From NCBI RefSeq assembly GCF_900100695.1, contig NZ_FNCF01000004.1:372001-436000 (forward strand): DNA of 64,000 bases, in the 5' to 3' direction. Shown here piece after piece: positions 62,380-64,000 of the stretch. The notes beneath the pieces were generated by a model. That model searched no databases. It had not been told where the DNA came from and saw only the letters and a program-made list of their open reading frames with translations. The stretch is from Klenkia brasiliensis. GTDB lineage: Bacteria > Actinomycetota > Actinomycetes > Mycobacteriales > Geodermatophilaceae. Each line of letters begins with the position of its first letter. Positions within the stretch are counted from its first letter, which is position 1. A program made the translations under genes and the position numbers.

Positions 62380-63095
62380 GCGGACCCGACCTGCTCGGGG
62401 TGGTGGTGCCCGCCCGCGACGAGGCCGCCCTGCTCCCCGGGTGCCTGGCCGCGCTGCGCCGGGCCGCCGCCCACCCCGATCTCGCCGGTGTCCCGGTGCT
62501 GCTGGTGGTGGCCACCGACCGGTGCACCGACGCCACGCCCGACCTCGCCCGCGCCGGCGGCGCGGTCGTCGTGGACTCCCGGGGCGACACCGTCGGGGAC
62601 GCCCGGCACGCCGGCGCGCTGCGGGTGCTGGCCGAGGCCGCGCACCGGGGCGTGCCGCCGCGGCGGGTCTGGCTGGCCGCCACCGACGCCGACAGCCGGG
62701 TGCGGGGGGACTGGCTGGCCCTGCACCGGGCGGCGGCGGAGTCCGGGGTGGACGCGGTGCTGGGCCTGGTCCGCGTGGCCGACTGGGCCGGGCACCCCCC
62801 GCACGTGGCCGCGGCCTTCACCCGGGCCTACGACGCGTGGCGGGCCGGCGGGCCGGGCGCGCTGCACCCGCACGTGCACGGGGCCAACCTCGGCGTGCGC
62901 GGGGACGCCTACCTCGCCGTGGGCGGGTTCCCGCCGCTGGCGGTGTCCGAGGACGCCGCGCTGGCCGGCGCGCTGGCCCTGGCCGGCCGGGTGCTGCTGC
63001 GCACCCCGCTCTCGCCGGTGACCACGTCGGCCCGCCGCCACCCCCGCGCGCCGGGCGGGTTCGGGGCGGACCTGGACCGCCTCGCGGACGGCTGA
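62376..63095 (+). CDS. GT2 family glycosyltransferase
   Basis: 239 aa. It has GVVVPARDEAALLPGCLAALRRA, VVATDRCTDATPDLARA, the DxD-type region LAATDADSRV, and HVHGANLGVRGDAYLAVGGFPPLAVSEDAAL with the ED base. No membrane helix is seen, so it is probably soluble. It ends the four-gene cassette, with GTG 62376 in the methyltransferase stop. It may build or extend the sugar modified by the other genes. Confidence 0.86.
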   Translation: MSGPDLLGVVVPARDEAALLPGCLAALRRAAAHPDLAGVPVLLVVATDRCTDATPDLARAGGAVVVDSRGDTVGDARHAGALRVLAEAAHRGVPPRRVWLAATDADSRVRGDWLALHRAAAESGVDAVLGLVRVADWAGHPPHVAAAFTRAYDAWRAGGPGALHPHVHGANLGVRGDAYLAVGGFPPLAVSEDAALAGALALAGRVLLRTPLSPVTTSARRHPRAPGGFGADLDRLADG

Positions 63096-63100
63096 GCGGC

Positions 63101-63123
63101 TAGGCTGTCGAACGCGTGTTCGA
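63101..63123 (+). promoter_or_regulatory. dinB promoter with LexA box
   Basis: TAGGCT (63101-63106) is a -10. The LexA box TCGAAC-GCGT-GTTCGA (63108-63123) follows after one base and covers the expected transcription start, an ideal position for SOS repression. Confidence 0.85.
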
Positions 63124-63136
63124 CGGGAGGAGGCCG

Positions 63137-64000
63137 GTGGAGCGGGCCGAGGGCTGCCGGGTGCTGCACGTGGACATGGACGCCTTCTTCGCCAGCGTCG
63201 AGGTCCGACGCGACCCCTCGCTGGCCGGCCGGCCGGTCATCGTGGGCGGCGCCGGCGGCCGCGGCGTGGTCACCTCGGCCACCTACGAGGCCCGGGCCTT
63301 CGGGGTGCACAGCGCGATGCCCACAGCCCGCGCGCTGCGGCTGTGCCCCGACGCGGTGGTCGTCCCCGGGGACATGGCGCTGTACTCCGAGGTCTCCCGC
63401 GGGGTGATGGCCGTGTTCCGCAGCATCACCCCGCTGGTCGAGCCGCTGTCGGTGGACGAGGCCTTCCTCGAGGTGTCCGGCGCCACCCGGCGGCTGGGCG
63501 ACGCGCTGGCCGTGGCCGAGCTGGTCAAGGCCCGCGTCTTCGACGAGCAGGGCATCACCTGCTCGGTCGGGGTGGCTCCCACCAAGTTCGTGGCCAAGCT
63601 GGCCTCCACCCGCAGCAAGCCCGACGGCCTGCTCGTCGTCCGCCCGCACGAGGTGGTCGGCTTCCTGCACCCGCTGCCGGTCGGTGCGCTGTGGGGCGTG
63701 GGCCCGCGCACCGAGGAGGCCCTGCACGCCGTGGGGCTGCGCACGGTGGGCCAGCTCGCGCACGCGCCGGTCGAGCTGCTGCAGCAGGCGGTGGGTCCGG
63801 GCAGCGGCGCGCACCTGCGCGAGCTGTCCTGGGGCCGCGACCCGCGGCACGTCGTCCCCGACGAGCGGGAGAAGTCCACCGGTGCGGAGGAGACCTTCGG
63901 CCGCGACGTCGACGACCCCCGGGTGATCCACCGCGAGCTGCTGCACCTGTCGGAGCGGGTGGCCGGGCGGCTGCGCGGCGCCGGGCACCAGGCCCGCACG
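63137..64000 (+). CDS. dinB: DNA polymerase IV (DinB), Y-family (partial, C-terminus off the window)
   Basis: 288 visible codons from GTG 63137, with GGAGG 6 bases upstream. GTG 63116 is also in frame but lies inside the LexA box. Catalytic motifs are HVDMDAFFASVE with the first Asp and LSVDEAFLEVS with the Asp-Glu pair; TSATYEARAFGVHSAMP and SVGVAPTKFVAKLASTRSKPDG are also standard. It performs error-prone translesion synthesis under SOS control. The frame is open to the right edge. Confidence 0.94.
   Translation, partial: MERAEGCRVLHVDMDAFFASVEVRRDPSLAGRPVIVGGAGGRGVVTSATYEARAFGVHSAMPTARALRLCPDAVVVPGDMALYSEVSRGVMAVFRSITPLVEPLSVDEAFLEVSGATRRLGDALAVAELVKARVFDEQGITCSVGVAPTKFVAKLASTRSKPDGLLVVRPHEVVGFLHPLPVGALWGVGPRTEEALHAVGLRTVGQLAHAPVELLQQAVGPGSGAHLRELSWGRDPRHVVPDEREKSTGAEETFGRDVDDPRVIHRELLHLSERVAGRLRGAGHQART

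Overview
The window is 64 kb of very GC-rich, gene-dense chromosomal DNA from a free-living actinobacterium. Four things point there: near-total G/C at third codon positions, many GTG starts, TANNNT hexamers 6-8 bases from start codons, and a gene order that follows the Mycobacterium tuberculosis block from about Rv2191 to Rv2170. A chemoreceptor, two carotenoid loci and several accessory genes suggest a motile, pigmented soil lineage such as Geodermatophilaceae. That family placement is an inference from gene content. I see no rRNA, tRNA, CRISPR array, prophage or insertion sequence. No stretch longer than about 220 bases lacks a gene.

Left part (1-24 kb). A DEDDh/GIY-YIG nuclease (cut by the left edge) is followed by two NlpC/P60 cell-wall hydrolases, an M48 protease and the PIM mannosyltransferase pimB. 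Next come fadD15, an SRPBCC protein, an ArsA-like ATPase, a small Cys-motif protein, a ROK glucokinase and a PlsC acyltransferase, which together make a conserved envelope-lipid block. A catabolic divergon interrupts it at 13.4-17.5 kb: TetR, alpha/beta hydrolase and Baeyer-Villiger monooxygenase against an SDR, with two palindromic operators between them. RNase AS, a chemoreceptor, an NmrA-like reductase, class II DAHP synthase and threonine aldolase follow, ending at a strong terminator.

Middle part (24-44 kb). A subtilisin, endonuclease IV and a PASTA-containing PknL-type kinase precede the Rv2175c-like regulator, which is translationally chained to lycopene cyclase subunits. The crtB-crtI-idsA2 operon converges on it. 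Then metF, an RseB/LolA-like protein with an ABC-2 exporter, a lipase, a CDP-alcohol phosphatidyltransferase and a PfkB kinase. A second carotenoid-tailoring run (glycosyltransferase, CruF, CrtO-like flavoprotein) is separated from the first by about 9 kb and contains a 64-base imperfect palindrome.

Right part (44-64 kb). A Fic protein lies behind a perfect 25-base palindrome. A peptide transporter and several small enzymes follow. A DNA-damage module (DUF6504-like plus HEPN-like) has LexA boxes and a PafBC-like site. Two methyltransferases, a phosphodiesterase-like enzyme, two unusual ferredoxin families and a JmjC/cupin-4 oxygenase come next, then a tiny three-repeat protein. A tightly coupled four-gene cassette (acyl-CoA dehydrogenase-like, PIG-L deacetylase, NodS-like methyltransferase, glycosyltransferase) precedes dinB, which has its own SOS box and runs off the right edge.

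Operons are packed with 4-base start/stop overlaps. Twelve of the thirteen convergent gene pairs meet within 13 bases or overlap. The strongest leads are the four-gene glycan-modification cassette, the monooxygenase divergon with paired operators, the Fic gene with its palindrome, and the DNA-damage-regulated genes spread over the window.
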